The position numbers and the translations under genes are program-made. This document shows, in pieces, positions 36,307 to 44,606 of a stretch of 44,606 nucleotides of DNA (its first letter is position 1; every line of letters begins with the position of its first letter). The notes under the pieces are model-generated. The model saw nothing but the letters and a program-made list of their open reading frames with translations, had not been told where the DNA came from and searched no databases. The DNA is from Bacilli bacterium (GTDB taxonomy: Bacteria; Bacillota_I; Bacilli_A; RF39; UBA660): positions 1 to 44,606 of the forward strand of contig JAFRHI010000012.1 in NCBI GenBank assembly GCA_017433415.1, read 5' to 3'.

Positions 36307-37161
36307 ATGCAAAAGAAATTAGGAATGGTAATTGTAAACTACAATGATTTTGAAATGACAAAACGCTTGCTTAATAATATAAAAAATTATAAGTCCCTAG
36401 ATGAAATAGTTGTTGTAGATAATAACTCGCCAGACAATTCTTTTGAAAAGTTGAAAGAGTTTGAAAGTGACCGAATCGCTATAATTAAAAATAGCAATAG
36501 ACAATATGCTTCAGGGCTAAATGTCGGTGCTAAATACTTAATTAAAAAAGTAGGAGAATGTAATATTATTTTCTCCAACTCAGATATCATCATTAAAGGT
36601 GAGGAAGACTTAAAAAAACTTTCATCAAATATAAGAAAAGATATTGTAGTAGTAGGACCAGTAGTTAATGAACATGGTAATTTAAATAGAGGGTGGCGTA
36701 TACCTACTGTTAATCAAGAAATACTATTCAATATCCCGCTTTTAAACCGGTATTTTAAAAAAAAGTTTTTACTGTACAACGAGAATTTATACAAAGAAGA
36801 TACCACAATTGTAGACGTAGTATCAGGCTGTTTTTTCTTAGTCGACAGTAAATTCCTTATGGATAATGATTACTTTGATGAAGGAACTTTCTTATATTAT
36901 GAAGAACAAATACTTGCTGAAAAAGTAAGAAGCCAGAACAAAAAAGAATTAATTGACAATAGAGTAACTATTATTCATGATCACTCTGTATCGATTGATA
37001 AAAGCATAAAAAGAATAAAGAAACAAGAGGTTTTAAAAGCTAGTCAACGATACTATGCCAAGAATTATAAAAAAGCGAATAAGATTCAAATGGCACTACT
37101 ATATATAACAGACTATATACACAGAATAATGCTATATATTGTATGTCTAGTAAGGAGGTAA
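36307..37161 (+). CDS. Family 2 glycosyltransferase, rhamnosyltransferase-like
   Basis: 284 residues with a GT-A fold: [18 protein letters not shown] at the start, [21 protein letters not shown] in place of the usual DDD/Dx[12 protein letters not shown] and a late HDHS. These fit the WbbL-like rhamnosyltransferase group. A hydrophobic, basic C-terminus suggests it sits on the membrane. It lies upstream of rmlA with one base between the stop and the next start, in the same unit as the dTDP-rhamnose genes, so transfer of rhamnose is likely but not proven. The ribosome site GCGAGATT is weak compared with other genes here. Confidence 0.87.
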   Translation: MQKKLGMVIVNYNDFEMTKRLLNNIKNYKSLDEIVVVDNNSPDNSFEKLKEFESDRIAIIKNSNRQYASGLNVGAKYLIKKVGECNIIFSNSDIIIKGEEDLKKLSSNIRKDIVVVGPVVNEHGNLNRGWRIPTVNQEILFNIPLLNRYFKKKFLLYNENLYKEDTTIVDVVSGCFFLVDSKFLMDNDYFDEGTFLYYEEQILAEKVRSQNKKELIDNRVTIIHDHSVSIDKSIKRIKKQEVLKASQRYYAKNYKKANKIQMALLYITDYIHRIMLYIVCLVRR

Positions 37162-37162
37162 A

Positions 37163-38050
37163 ATGAAAGGAATTATTTTAGCAGGAGGTAGCGGAACAAG
37201 ATTATATCCCATAACAGAAGGGATTAGTAAACAATTAATGCCAATTTATGATAAGCCTATGATTTTTTATCCATTATCTACGCTTATGTTGGCAGGAATT
37301 AAAGATATTTTAATAATAACAACACCAGAAGACCAAGCATCATTTAAAAGATTGCTAAAAGATGGTAGCCAGTTTGGTATCAAAATATCATACACTGTTC
37401 AACCATCACCAGATGGCTTAGCTCAAGCATTTATTCTAGGAGAAGAATTTATTGGTAATGATGAAGCAGCAATGGTTCTAGGAGATAATATCTTCTATGG
37501 ACATCGTTTCACAGAAGCTTTAGAGCAAGCAGTAGAAAATGCTAAGAAAGGTTATGCAACTATCTTTGGTAATAAAGTAAAAGATCCTGAAAGATTTGGA
37601 ATTATGGAAATTACTCAATCACGAGGAGTAACAAAAGTAATATCTGTTGAGGAAAAACCAAAAAAGCCAAAATCAAATTATGCTATTACAGGATTATATT
37701 TCTATCCAAAAGGTGTTGCTAAGATGGCCAAAGAAGTAAAACCATCTGCACGAGGAGAATTAGAAATAACAACTCTTAATGATATGTACTTACAAAAGAA
37801 AAAATTAAGAGCTGAAGTTCTAGGAGAAGGATTTACTTGGTTCGATACAGGAACATTTGATAGCGAGTTAGATGCTGCTAATATGATTAGAAGTATTCAA
37901 AATAATAAAGATAAAGTTATTTGCTGTCCTGAACAAATTGCTTACTACCGCGGATGGATAACCAAGGAAGAATTAAAAGCAAGGGCAGATTTATTGAAAA
38001 AGAATAGTTATGGGGCCTATTTACAAAAAGTAATAGATGAAACAAAGTAG
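37163..38050 (+). CDS. rmlA: Glucose-1-phosphate thymidylyltransferase
   Basis: 295 residues, the usual RmlA/RfbA length. It makes dTDP-glucose from dTTP and glucose 1-phosphate, the first step of the dTDP-L-rhamnose pathway. Signatures: [18 protein letters not shown] at the start, [27 protein letters not shown] with the metal-binding Asp, [23 protein letters not shown] precedes the ATG and lies within the end of the upstream gene. It is followed after nine bases by the rmlC-rmlD fusion. Confidence 0.97.
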   Translation: MKGIILAGGSGTRLYPITEGISKQLMPIYDKPMIFYPLSTLMLAGIKDILIITTPEDQASFKRLLKDGSQFGIKISYTVQPSPDGLAQAFILGEEFIGNDEAAMVLGDNIFYGHRFTEALEQAVENAKKGYATIFGNKVKDPERFGIMEITQSRGVTKVISVEEKPKKPKSNYAITGLYFYPKGVAKMAKEVKPSARGELEITTLNDMYLQKKKLRAEVLGEGFTWFDTGTFDSELDAANMIRSIQNNKDKVICCPEQIAYYRGWITKEELKARADLLKKNSYGAYLQKVIDETK

Positions 38051-38059
38051 GAGGCAAAC

Positions 38060-39583
38060 ATGAATACAAAAGATTTTGAACAAGGTAGAGAAGAAGAAAA
38101 ATGTATTGATTTTAAATCAAATGTTATAAAAACAAATTTAGCAGATTGCTATATTATTGAAGAAAATCGTTTTGGTGATAGTAGAGGATATTTTACATCA
38201 GTAACTAGTAAACAATTAGATGCTTTAGACTTTAGAAAATGGAGTCAAAAGTCTGAATCAATGTCTGCTAAAGGAACAATCAGAGGATTACACTTTCAAA
38301 AAGATCCTTATTGCCAAGCAAAAGTAGTTAGTTGTACTAAAGGAGCAGTATTAGATGTAGTTGTTGATATGCGAAAAGATTCACCTACATATGGTAAATA
38401 TACTGCTGTAGAATTAACACCAGAAAATGGCAGAATGTTATATGTTCCTCGTGGTTATGCCCATGGATTTTTAGCATTAACTGATGATGCAACTTTTAAT
38501 TACATGGTTGATAATGAATATGCACCACGTCTAGAAGGTGGCGTATTATGGAATGATCCAGCTATCAATATTCCATGGGATGAAATATTTAAAAAATATG
38601 ATATCAAAGAACCATTATTATCTGATAAAGATAGAGATAGAATTCCGCTATCAGAGAGCGAAGTTAATTTCCTAAGAAGACCAAAAAAATATTTAGTAAC
38701 AGGAGTTAATGGTCAATTAGGATATGACATAGTAAAAGAATTAAGAGAACGTGGAGAAGAAGATATCTTAGCTTTAGGTCGTGGCGAAATGGATATTACT
38801 GATAAAGATCAAGTAATGAAAATAGTTAAAGCTTATAAGCCAGATGTAATATTCCATTGTGCAGCTTGGACTGCAGTTGATAAAGCTGAAGAATTAAAAG
38901 ATGATTGTGAAAAAGTAAATGTTCAAGGTACGAAAAACTTAGCTGAAGCTTCTCTAGAAGTAGGTGCTAAAATAGTTTATGCTTCAACTGATTATATCTT
39001 TGATGGTGAAAAATCATTAGATGAGACATATACAGAGGAAGATAAACCAAATCCAAAGAATGTTTATGGAGAAACTAAACTAGCTGGTGAAGAAGAAGTA
39101 AGAAAAAATCCAAATCATTTTATCACAAGAATTTCTTGGGTATTTGGTGTAAATGGAAATAATTTTATAAAAACAATGTTAAAACTATCTGAAAAATATC
39201 CAGAATTACGTGTAGTAAATGATCAAATTGGAAGTCCAACGTACACAGTAGATTTGGCTAAATTACTAGTTGAAATGGCTGAGACTGAAAAATATGGAAC
39301 ATATAATGTTAATAATGAAGGATATTGTTCTTGGGCTGAATTTGCAAAATATATTATGGAAAGTAATGGTAAAGAGACAAAAATCATTCCTGTAACAACA
39401 GAAGAATATTATGCCGGAAAAGATATGTCCAAAATTGCTTATCGTCCAAGAAACTCTAAATTATCAAAAGATAAATTAGAAAGTGAAGGATTTAAACGTT
39501 TGCCAACATGGCAAGACGCCACAGATAGATATTGTAAACAATTAACAAAATCTAAAAAATGGTGGTTAGAAAATTTAAAATAA
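38060..39583 (+). CDS. Fused dTDP-4-dehydrorhamnose 3,5-epimerase and reductase (RmlC-RmlD)
   Basis: 507 residues with two complete enzymes in one frame. Residues about 15-205 are RmlC-like cupin: GLHFQKDPYCQAKVVSCTKG with the catalytic His, and YVPRGYAHGFLALTD. Residues about 210-507 are RmlD: YLVTGVNGQLGYDI (NADPH-binding GxxGxxG), FHCAAWTAVDKAE, STDYIFDG and the YGETKLAGE catalytic Tyr-x3-Lys. They catalyse the third and fourth steps from dTDP-4-keto-6-deoxyglucose to dTDP-L-rhamnose. Fusions of these two steps are known in some Firmicutes. No frameshift or internal stop is seen at the junction. GGAGG precedes the ATG. Confidence 0.95.
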   Translation: MNTKDFEQGREEEKCIDFKSNVIKTNLADCYIIEENRFGDSRGYFTSVTSKQLDALDFRKWSQKSESMSAKGTIRGLHFQKDPYCQAKVVSCTKGAVLDVVVDMRKDSPTYGKYTAVELTPENGRMLYVPRGYAHGFLALTDDATFNYMVDNEYAPRLEGGVLWNDPAINIPWDEIFKKYDIKEPLLSDKDRDRIPLSESEVNFLRRPKKYLVTGVNGQLGYDIVKELRERGEEDILALGRGEMDITDKDQVMKIVKAYKPDVIFHCAAWTAVDKAEELKDDCEKVNVQGTKNLAEASLEVGAKIVYASTDYIFDGEKSLDETYTEEDKPNPKNVYGETKLAGEEEVRKNPNHFITRISWVFGVNGNNFIKTMLKLSEKYPELRVVNDQIGSPTYTVDLAKLLVEMAETEKYGTYNVNNEGYCSWAEFAKYIMESNGKETKIIPVTTEEYYAGKDMSKIAYRPRNSKLSKDKLESEGFKRLPTWQDATDRYCKQLTKSKKWWLENLK

Positions 39584-39594
39584 AGGAGTAATAT

Positions 39595-40599
39595 ATGAAA
39601 TTTTTAATAACAGGTGGAGCCGGATTTATTGGTAGTAACTATTGTCATTATGTGACAGAAAAATACCCTGAAGATGAATTCGTATGTTTAGATGCTCTAA
39701 CTTATGCTGGAAATTATAATAATATTAAATCATTAGAAGATAAACCAAACTTTAAATTTGTTAAAGGAAATATTACAGATATGGAATTAGTTGATAAACT
39801 ATTTGCTGAAGAAAAGTTCGATGTAGTTATCAACTTTGCTGCAGAATCTCACGTTGATAATTCAATTAAAAATCCAAGGATTTTCCTAGAAACAAATATT
39901 TTAGGTACTCAAACATTAATGGATGCTTGTCGAAAATATGGTATTAAGAGATATCATCAAGTATCAACTGATGAAGTTTATGGAGATTTACCATTAGATA
40001 GACCGGATTTAGTATTTACAGAAGAAAATCCAATTAAAACATCTAGTCCATACTCATCATCAAAAGCTGGAGCTGATCTTTTAGTAGGTGCCTACTATAG
40101 AACTTATGGCCTTCCAGTATCAATTTCTAGATGTTCTAATAATTATGGACCATATCAATTCCCAGAAAAATTAATTCCAGTAGTTTTTTCAAAAGCTATG
40201 AAAGATGAAAAAATACCAGTATATGGAACAGGAGAAAATGTAAGAGACTGGATTCATGTTTATGACCACAACGTTGGTGTAGATATGATTGTCAGAAATG
40301 GTAGAGTAGGAGAAGTTTATAACTTAGGAGGACACTCTGAAAGAACTAATTTAACTGTTGTTAAAACAATACTTAAACAACTTGGTAAGAGTGAAGATTT
40401 AATAGAGTTTGTCGCAGATAGAAAAGGTCATGACTTAAGGTATGCAATTGACTCTACAAAAGCTGAAACAGAACTAGGTTGGAATAGAACTCATACCTTT
40501 GAAGAAGGTATTAAAGAAACAATAGAATGGTATGTTAACAATCAAGATTGGGTAGATAATATCCTATCAGGAGAATATAAAGAAGCTTATAAAGGCTAA
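39595..40599 (+). CDS. rmlB: dTDP-glucose 4,6-dehydratase
   Basis: 334 residues, extended short-chain dehydrogenase family. It converts dTDP-glucose to dTDP-4-keto-6-deoxyglucose, the second step of the rhamnose pathway. Motifs: ITGGAGFIGSNYCHY for NAD+, NFAAESHVDNSI, STDEVYGDL with the catalytic Asp-Glu pair, and YSSSKAGADLL with Tyr-x3-Lys. AAAGGAG precedes the ATG. It is the last gene of the unit, which ends at the terminator directly behind. Confidence 0.97.
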   Translation: MKFLITGGAGFIGSNYCHYVTEKYPEDEFVCLDALTYAGNYNNIKSLEDKPNFKFVKGNITDMELVDKLFAEEKFDVVINFAAESHVDNSIKNPRIFLETNILGTQTLMDACRKYGIKRYHQVSTDEVYGDLPLDRPDLVFTEENPIKTSSPYSSSKAGADLLVGAYYRTYGLPVSISRCSNNYGPYQFPEKLIPVVFSKAMKDEKIPVYGTGENVRDWIHVYDHNVGVDMIVRNGRVGEVYNLGGHSERTNLTVVKTILKQLGKSEDLIEFVADRKGHDLRYAIDSTKAETELGWNRTHTFEEGIKETIEWYVNNQDWVDNILSGEYKEAYKG

Positions 40600-40600
40600 A

Positions 40601-40629
40601 AAAAATCCGTATTAACGGATTTTTATTTT
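40601..40629 (+). terminator. Rho-independent terminator closing the rhamnose unit
   Basis: A 10-bp stem (40601-40610 with 40615-40624, containing ATCCGT/ACGGAT) with an ATTA loop and a T-rich tail. Confidence 0.9.
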
Positions 40630-40664
40630 GTATAGAAAAATATATAGATATTTATAGTATTATA

Positions 40665-40673
40665 TGATACAAT
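40665..40673 (+). promoter_or_regulatory. Promoter candidate for the subtilisin gene
   Basis: TGATACAAT is a TGn-extended -10-like element 24 bases before the start codon. No clear -35 is visible. Confidence 0.4.
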
Positions 40674-40697
40674 TCAAATAGAATAGAGGAGTGTTTT

Positions 40698-43600
40698 ATG
40701 AAAAAATTAAAAGTATTATTATCAGTATTTTTACTTTTTACTTTAGTAATAACAGGTGGATACTTTCTAAGAAATAAAATATTTAAACCTAAAAAGGATA
40801 AAATAATAAACATATACGAATTATCTGAAGAGTTTATGGACAATTACTTTGAAGAATCAAGTAATATTAAATCAGAAGATAAATCTAATATGTTAATCGT
40901 TACATCATTGAATGGTATAAAAGAAGATTATGGAGCAACAAATATAATAGAATCACCAAACAATCAATATATTTTGCAGTATGCATCTGATGAAGAAAAG
41001 AATAAAGCTTTAAACAAATTAAAGAATAATGGTGATATCCTAGCCGTTGAAGAAAATATATTGTACACAGTAAATGAAACAGAATATAATTCCTGGGGTA
41101 TAAATAAAATGGTTTTAGATAATGCAATCGAAATTGCCAATGAAAAGAATTTACCTGAAGTTGTAGTAGCTGTTTTAGATACTGGTTGTGATATGGACTT
41201 AGCAAACAAATATTATCCAGGAAAAATTAAGGAAACATACAATGTTTTAACAACATCTACCAATGATATGAGTGATGTGTTCGGGCATGGAACACATGTT
41301 TTGGGGACTATTGCAGAAGGAACCCCAAATAATGTAAAAATAATTCCAATTAAATTGTCTGATACTGGCGAATTATATAACACGGATATTATAGCTGGTA
41401 TTAATTACGTTACATATTATGAAAAAGCTGATGTCATGAATATGAGTTTTGGTGGATATCGTTATACTCAAGCTGAAGAAACAGCAATAAATGCTGCTAA
41501 TGAAAAAAATATAATTAGTGTAGCAGCAGCTGGAAATGATAATTCTTCTAGTAATCACTATCCATCTGCTTTTGAAAACGTTATTTCAATAGCATCAGTA
41601 GATTCAGAATTAAATAAATCTACATTCTCTAATTGGGGTTCACAAATAACATTTGCTGCTCCAGGTACAAGCATCAAAAGTATAATGAATAGTTCTGCTC
41701 AGATTTCGGGGATTGATGATGGAGATGACGACTATGAGACAATTAGTGGAACGTCTATGGCAACACCACATGCAGTAAATGCAGTAGCACTCTTGAAAAG
41801 TTATAACAAGGATTTAACTTATAGTAATGTAATAGATTTGCTAAAAAGAACAGCAATAGATTTAGGTGACAGTGGTTGGGATAGATACTTTGGTTATGGT
41901 TTTATCTCTTTTGCAAATGCTGAATTTTGTGATGGGAATGACTGTGATGATTATAACGTTTTCAAAAAAACATTAGAAGAAAAAAGTTTTATAAAAGTTG
42001 AAGCTCAAAAGTATACACCAACATATAATTATGGAAATATTACTAACATTATGAATGCAAAACTTAATATTTATTATAGTGATACAGCATATTATACAAA
42101 GCAATTATGGGAATTAGAAAATCTGGTAATATCAGGGTATAATCCAGAGAGTTATACAGTTCAACAAGTTAATATTAATTATAATGGAAAAAGTGCTATA
42201 CTTACAGTTGATAATAGAGGAGCTGGTACGTCTGGTTGGGAATATGAACAAATAGACGAAAATAAAATTAGACTTACTAAACTTAATTATATTAACGATT
42301 CCCCTAAAAAAATATATATTCCAAATGAATATGATGGATATACTGTCGAAGAATTAGGAAATGGAACACAATCACTTAATTGCTTTCAAGCAAAATTTAT
42401 TGTGCTTCCTAACACTATAGCAAAAATAAATGATCAAGCATTCAACGGTTCGAATGTTGTAAAAGTAGAAACATCAGGTCAAGAAATTGAAATAGGTGCT
42501 TATGCATTTTATGATGCAGAACATTTAACAACATTCACGGGTATTATTAAATCCATGGGAAATTATGCTTTTGCTAACTGTAAAAATTTAGATAATATAG
42601 TATTATCCTATGAAATAACAGAAATAAGTGAAGAAGCATTTTATAATGATATAAACCTGGAACATATAAATATACCTAACAGTATAACATATATAGGTAA
42701 AAATGCCTTTTTCAACACGAATATAAGGTCAATTGTAATTCCATCTGGTATAACAAAAATAGAAATGAATACCTTCAATGGATGTTTGAATCTAGAAAGT
42801 ATATCTTTACCAGAATCAATCACTGAAATAGATGAATATGCATTTAGTTCTACAAGCATTAGAAATTTATTTATCCCTAAAAATGTAGTAACCATTGATG
42901 AAACAGCTTTTTCTAAGATTAGTTCACTAGAAGAAATTATAGTAGATGATAATAATTCTATATATGATAGCAGAGATAGTTGTAACGCTATTATAGAAAC
43001 GGAAACAAATACATTAGTTAGAGCTAGCAATAATACTATAATTCCAGAAACGGTCACCAAGCTTGGTAATTATTCTTATTCAGGAATAAGGAGTAATTAC
43101 AAAAATGTTTCTGAAGAAAAGAGTATTTTTGAAATCCCTAATAATATTGTGGAAATAGGTGCGTATACTTTTTGGCAAACAAATTATAATTCATATAAAG
43201 TTCCAAGTAGTGTAACAATGATTGGAGAATATGCATTCGATTCAAATAGCAACACTATCATTTTATATAGTGATTCTTATGCTAAAACATATGCAACTGA
43301 AAATGGTTATAAATATAGACATCTTGATCCTACAAGTGTTTTTGTTGCTCTTCCTAAAAAACAATATATAGCTTTTGAAAGTGTAGATACTACTGATATG
43401 ACTATATTTTTAATCTATGAAGAAGAACAAACACGAAGAGAGTATTATGATAATCCTGAAGAATTTAATATTGTCTATAACAATAACAATAATAGTTTTA
43501 GATATGGAGATACATATTTTACCGTTTCATTATATACGAAAGATGAAGAATATATTGAAAAAAATGTAAATGTAACTATTTCAAAAGCAATTCCTTCTTA

Positions 43601-44606
43601 TGTAAAACCTATAAATATTGTTGCAGAAACAAGACAAAAATTATTAGAAATATCATTGCCAGATGGATTTGAGTGGATGAATCCAGATCAAACAATAAAT
43701 GAAACAGGAGATGTAGTATATCTTGCAAAATTCACTCCAGCAGATATAAATAATTATGAAATTATCGAAAATATCGAAATTACAGTGACAGTAACAAATC
43801 CATATGTTAGACAGATAATATTTAATCCTAATGGTGGAACTGGTATCATGAATGCAATAAAAACAGAAGATGGCAATGAAGAAATTTTACCAGTTAACAC
43901 ATTTACTCGAGAAAAACATAGATTTGTTAATTGGAATACGAAAGAAGACGGAACAGGAACGACATATATTGATGAAGCAAAGATAAATGTTAATAGTAAT
44001 TTAACTTTATATGCTCAATGGGAGCAAATAAAACACACAGTAACATTCCATTCAAATTATGAAGAAATTCAAACTAGTATTCAAGAAATTATAGATACAA
44101 CAGAAACAGAATTAATTTCAAATCCATATGTAAGAGCAGGCTATATATTTATTGGGTGGAATACTGAATCAGATGGAAGTGGAACAACATATAATAATAA
44201 ACAAGTGATAAGCCTAGATAGTGATTTGGAATTATACGCACAATGGACAAAAGCAAAGTACAAGGTTACATTCAATGCTAATGGTGGAACAGGTACAATG
44301 AATGACCAAACGTATACCTATGAACAATCTAAAGCTCTATCTGCTAATACATTCACAAGAGATAAATATAAATTTGTAAATTGGAATACAAAAGCTGATG
44401 GCAGTGGAACAACATATAATAATAAACAAGTAATAAGTCTAGATAGTGATTTAGAACTATATGCTCAATGGGAAAAAGAACCAACACCAATTACTAATAT
44501 AAGTTTAAATGAAACAGAAATTAGTTTAACTGTTGGTCAAGATGATACAAAAGTATTAAAGGCTACTCTAGAACCAAGTAACACAACTCAAGATACAACA
44601 GTTACT
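40698..44606 (+). CDS. Giant surface subtilisin (S8) with BspA-type LRR, Flg_new and Ig-like repeats, 3' end outside window
   Basis: An ATG at 40698 with AGAGGAG upstream opens a frame with no stop for 1303 codons to the window edge. Residues 1-33: a signal or N-terminal membrane anchor. About 65-130: a propeptide-like region. About 135-410: the S8 peptidase with Asp161 (VLDTGCD), His197 (GHGTHV), oxyanion Asn280 (AAAGNDNSSS) and Ser353 (SGTSMATPHA), so the full triad is present. About 500-870: leucine-rich BspA-type (LRR_5) repeats such as ITEISEEAFYN and ITYIGKNAF. From about 1035: three Flg_new/InlB-B-like repeats (FNPNGGTG, then LYAQW). From 1264: the start of an Ig-like BIG2 unit. Likely a surface-bound protease that processes host or own proteins; the anchor should lie beyond the window. 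Confidence 0.93.
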   Translation, partial: MKKLKVLLSVFLLFTLVITGGYFLRNKIFKPKKDKIINIYELSEEFMDNYFEESSNIKSEDKSNMLIVTSLNGIKEDYGATNIIESPNNQYILQYASDEEKNKALNKLKNNGDILAVEENILYTVNETEYNSWGINKMVLDNAIEIANEKNLPEVVVAVLDTGCDMDLANKYYPGKIKETYNVLTTSTNDMSDVFGHGTHVLGTIAEGTPNNVKIIPIKLSDTGELYNTDIIAGINYVTYYEKADVMNMSFGGYRYTQAEETAINAANEKNIISVAAAGNDNSSSNHYPSAFENVISIASVDSELNKSTFSNWGSQITFAAPGTSIKSIMNSSAQISGIDDGDDDYETISGTSMATPHAVNAVALLKSYNKDLTYSNVIDLLKRTAIDLGDSGWDRYFGYGFISFANAEFCDGNDCDDYNVFKKTLEEKSFIKVEAQKYTPTYNYGNITNIMNAKLNIYYSDTAYYTKQLWELENLVISGYNPESYTVQQVNINYNGKSAILTVDNRGAGTSGWEYEQIDENKIRLTKLNYINDSPKKIYIPNEYDGYTVEELGNGTQSLNCFQAKFIVLPNTIAKINDQAFNGSNVVKVETSGQEIEIGAYAFYDAEHLTTFTGIIKSMGNYAFANCKNLDNIVLSYEITEISEEAFYNDINLEHINIPNSITYIGKNAFFNTNIRSIVIPSGITKIEMNTFNGCLNLESISLPESITEIDEYAFSSTSIRNLFIPKNVVTIDETAFSKISSLEEIIVDDNNSIYDSRDSCNAIIETETNTLVRASNNTIIPETVTKLGNYSYSGIRSNYKNVSEEKSIFEIPNNIVEIGAYTFWQTNYNSYKVPSSVTMIGEYAFDSNSNTIILYSDSYAKTYATENGYKYRHLDPTSVFVALPKKQYIAFESVDTTDMTIFLIYEEEQTRREYYDNPEEFNIVYNNNNNSFRYGDTYFTVSLYTKDEEYIEKNVNVTISKAIPSYVKPINIVAETRQKLLEISLPDGFEWMNPDQTINETGDVVYLAKFTPADINNYEIIENIEITVTVTNPYVRQIIFNPNGGTGIMNAIKTEDGNEEILPVNTFTREKHRFVNWNTKEDGTGTTYIDEAKINVNSNLTLYAQWEQIKHTVTFHSNYEEIQTSIQEIIDTTETELISNPYVRAGYIFIGWNTESDGSGTTYNNKQVISLDSDLELYAQWTKAKYKVTFNANGGTGTMNDQTYTYEQSKALSANTFTRDKYKFVNWNTKADGSGTTYNNKQVISLDSDLELYAQWEKEPTPITNISLNETEISLTVGQDDTKVLKATLEPSNTTQDTTVT
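44172..44471 (+). repeat. Two near-identical 75-bp direct copies in the Flg_new repeats
   Basis: Copies at 44172-44246 and 44397-44471, 225 bases (75 codons) apart, differ at only about eight mostly silent positions. Both code for DGSGTTYNNKQVISLDSDLE followed by LYAQW. The first Flg_new unit (43805-44030) is clearly more diverged, so the second and third units arose by a recent in-frame duplication. Confidence 0.85.

Noticed and set aside
42641-43060. Minus-strand open frame of 139 codons opposite the leucine-rich repeats of the subtilisin
   Set aside because: Opposite an intact long gene; no start signals; a product of repeat composition.

Overview
The window is AT-rich (by eye about 30% G+C), densely coded DNA from a walled low-G+C Firmicute (Bacilli/Erysipelotrichia-like; the style of the genes suggests an uncultured gut lineage of the RF39 kind, which is inference). 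The evidence is strong GGAGG-type ribosome sites, short T-tailed hairpin terminators after most genes, the pcrA, ligA, gatCAB order typical of Bacilli, and a full set of Gram-positive envelope genes. UGA is a normal stop (for example at 7732-7734, 21595-21597 and 33948-33950), so the code is standard and not the Mycoplasma code. No tRNA, rRNA, CRISPR array, insertion sequence or prophage was seen.

Layout. 1-496: end of a coiled-coil protein cut by the window edge. 609-11214: the DNA helicase pcrA, a sugar-nucleotidyltransferase, two unknown membrane-associated proteins, an unusual cytoplasmic protein with helical repeats and an RNA-polymerase-alpha-CTD-like segment followed by a 33-residue microprotein, then ligA and two single-pass membrane proteins. 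11215-14777: a 29-residue membrane peptide with a structured downstream region, then gatC-gatA-gatB (transamidosome amidotransferase). 14838-18171: a small membrane protein, a membrane sensor with solute-binding-like domains and a degenerate GGDEF domain, and a YihY/BrkB protein. 18244-21597: an LtaS-family sulfatase-fold enzyme and two unknown membrane proteins.

21607-32270 holds envelope proteins on both strands: an LCP-family ligase with extra domains (minus), a large secreted glucosaminidase (plus), an M29 aminopeptidase (plus), a DUF11 surface protein with a sortase-like tail (plus) and a PASTA-repeat membrane protein without a kinase (minus).

32421-40599 is a surface polysaccharide locus: a Wzy/O-antigen-ligase-like polymerase, a decayed glycosyltransferase fragment, a GtrB/CsbB-type glycosyltransferase, UDP-glucose dehydrogenase, then, after a strong terminator, a second glycosyltransferase with rmlA, a fused rmlC-rmlD and rmlB for dTDP-L-rhamnose. 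These genes would supply and assemble a polymer containing rhamnose and perhaps glucuronate, which the LCP protein could attach to peptidoglycan. From 40698 to the window end runs an open, incomplete gene for a giant surface subtilisin with BspA-type leucine-rich, Flg_new and Ig-like repeats.

I saw no single element that is clearly a new defence or mobile system. The most unusual items are the alpha-CTD-like protein with its microprotein, the 29-residue peptide with its hairpin leader, the kinase-less PASTA protein with a six-cysteine tail, the polymerase with a glycosyltransferase-like tail next to a glycosyltransferase remnant, and the modular subtilisin.
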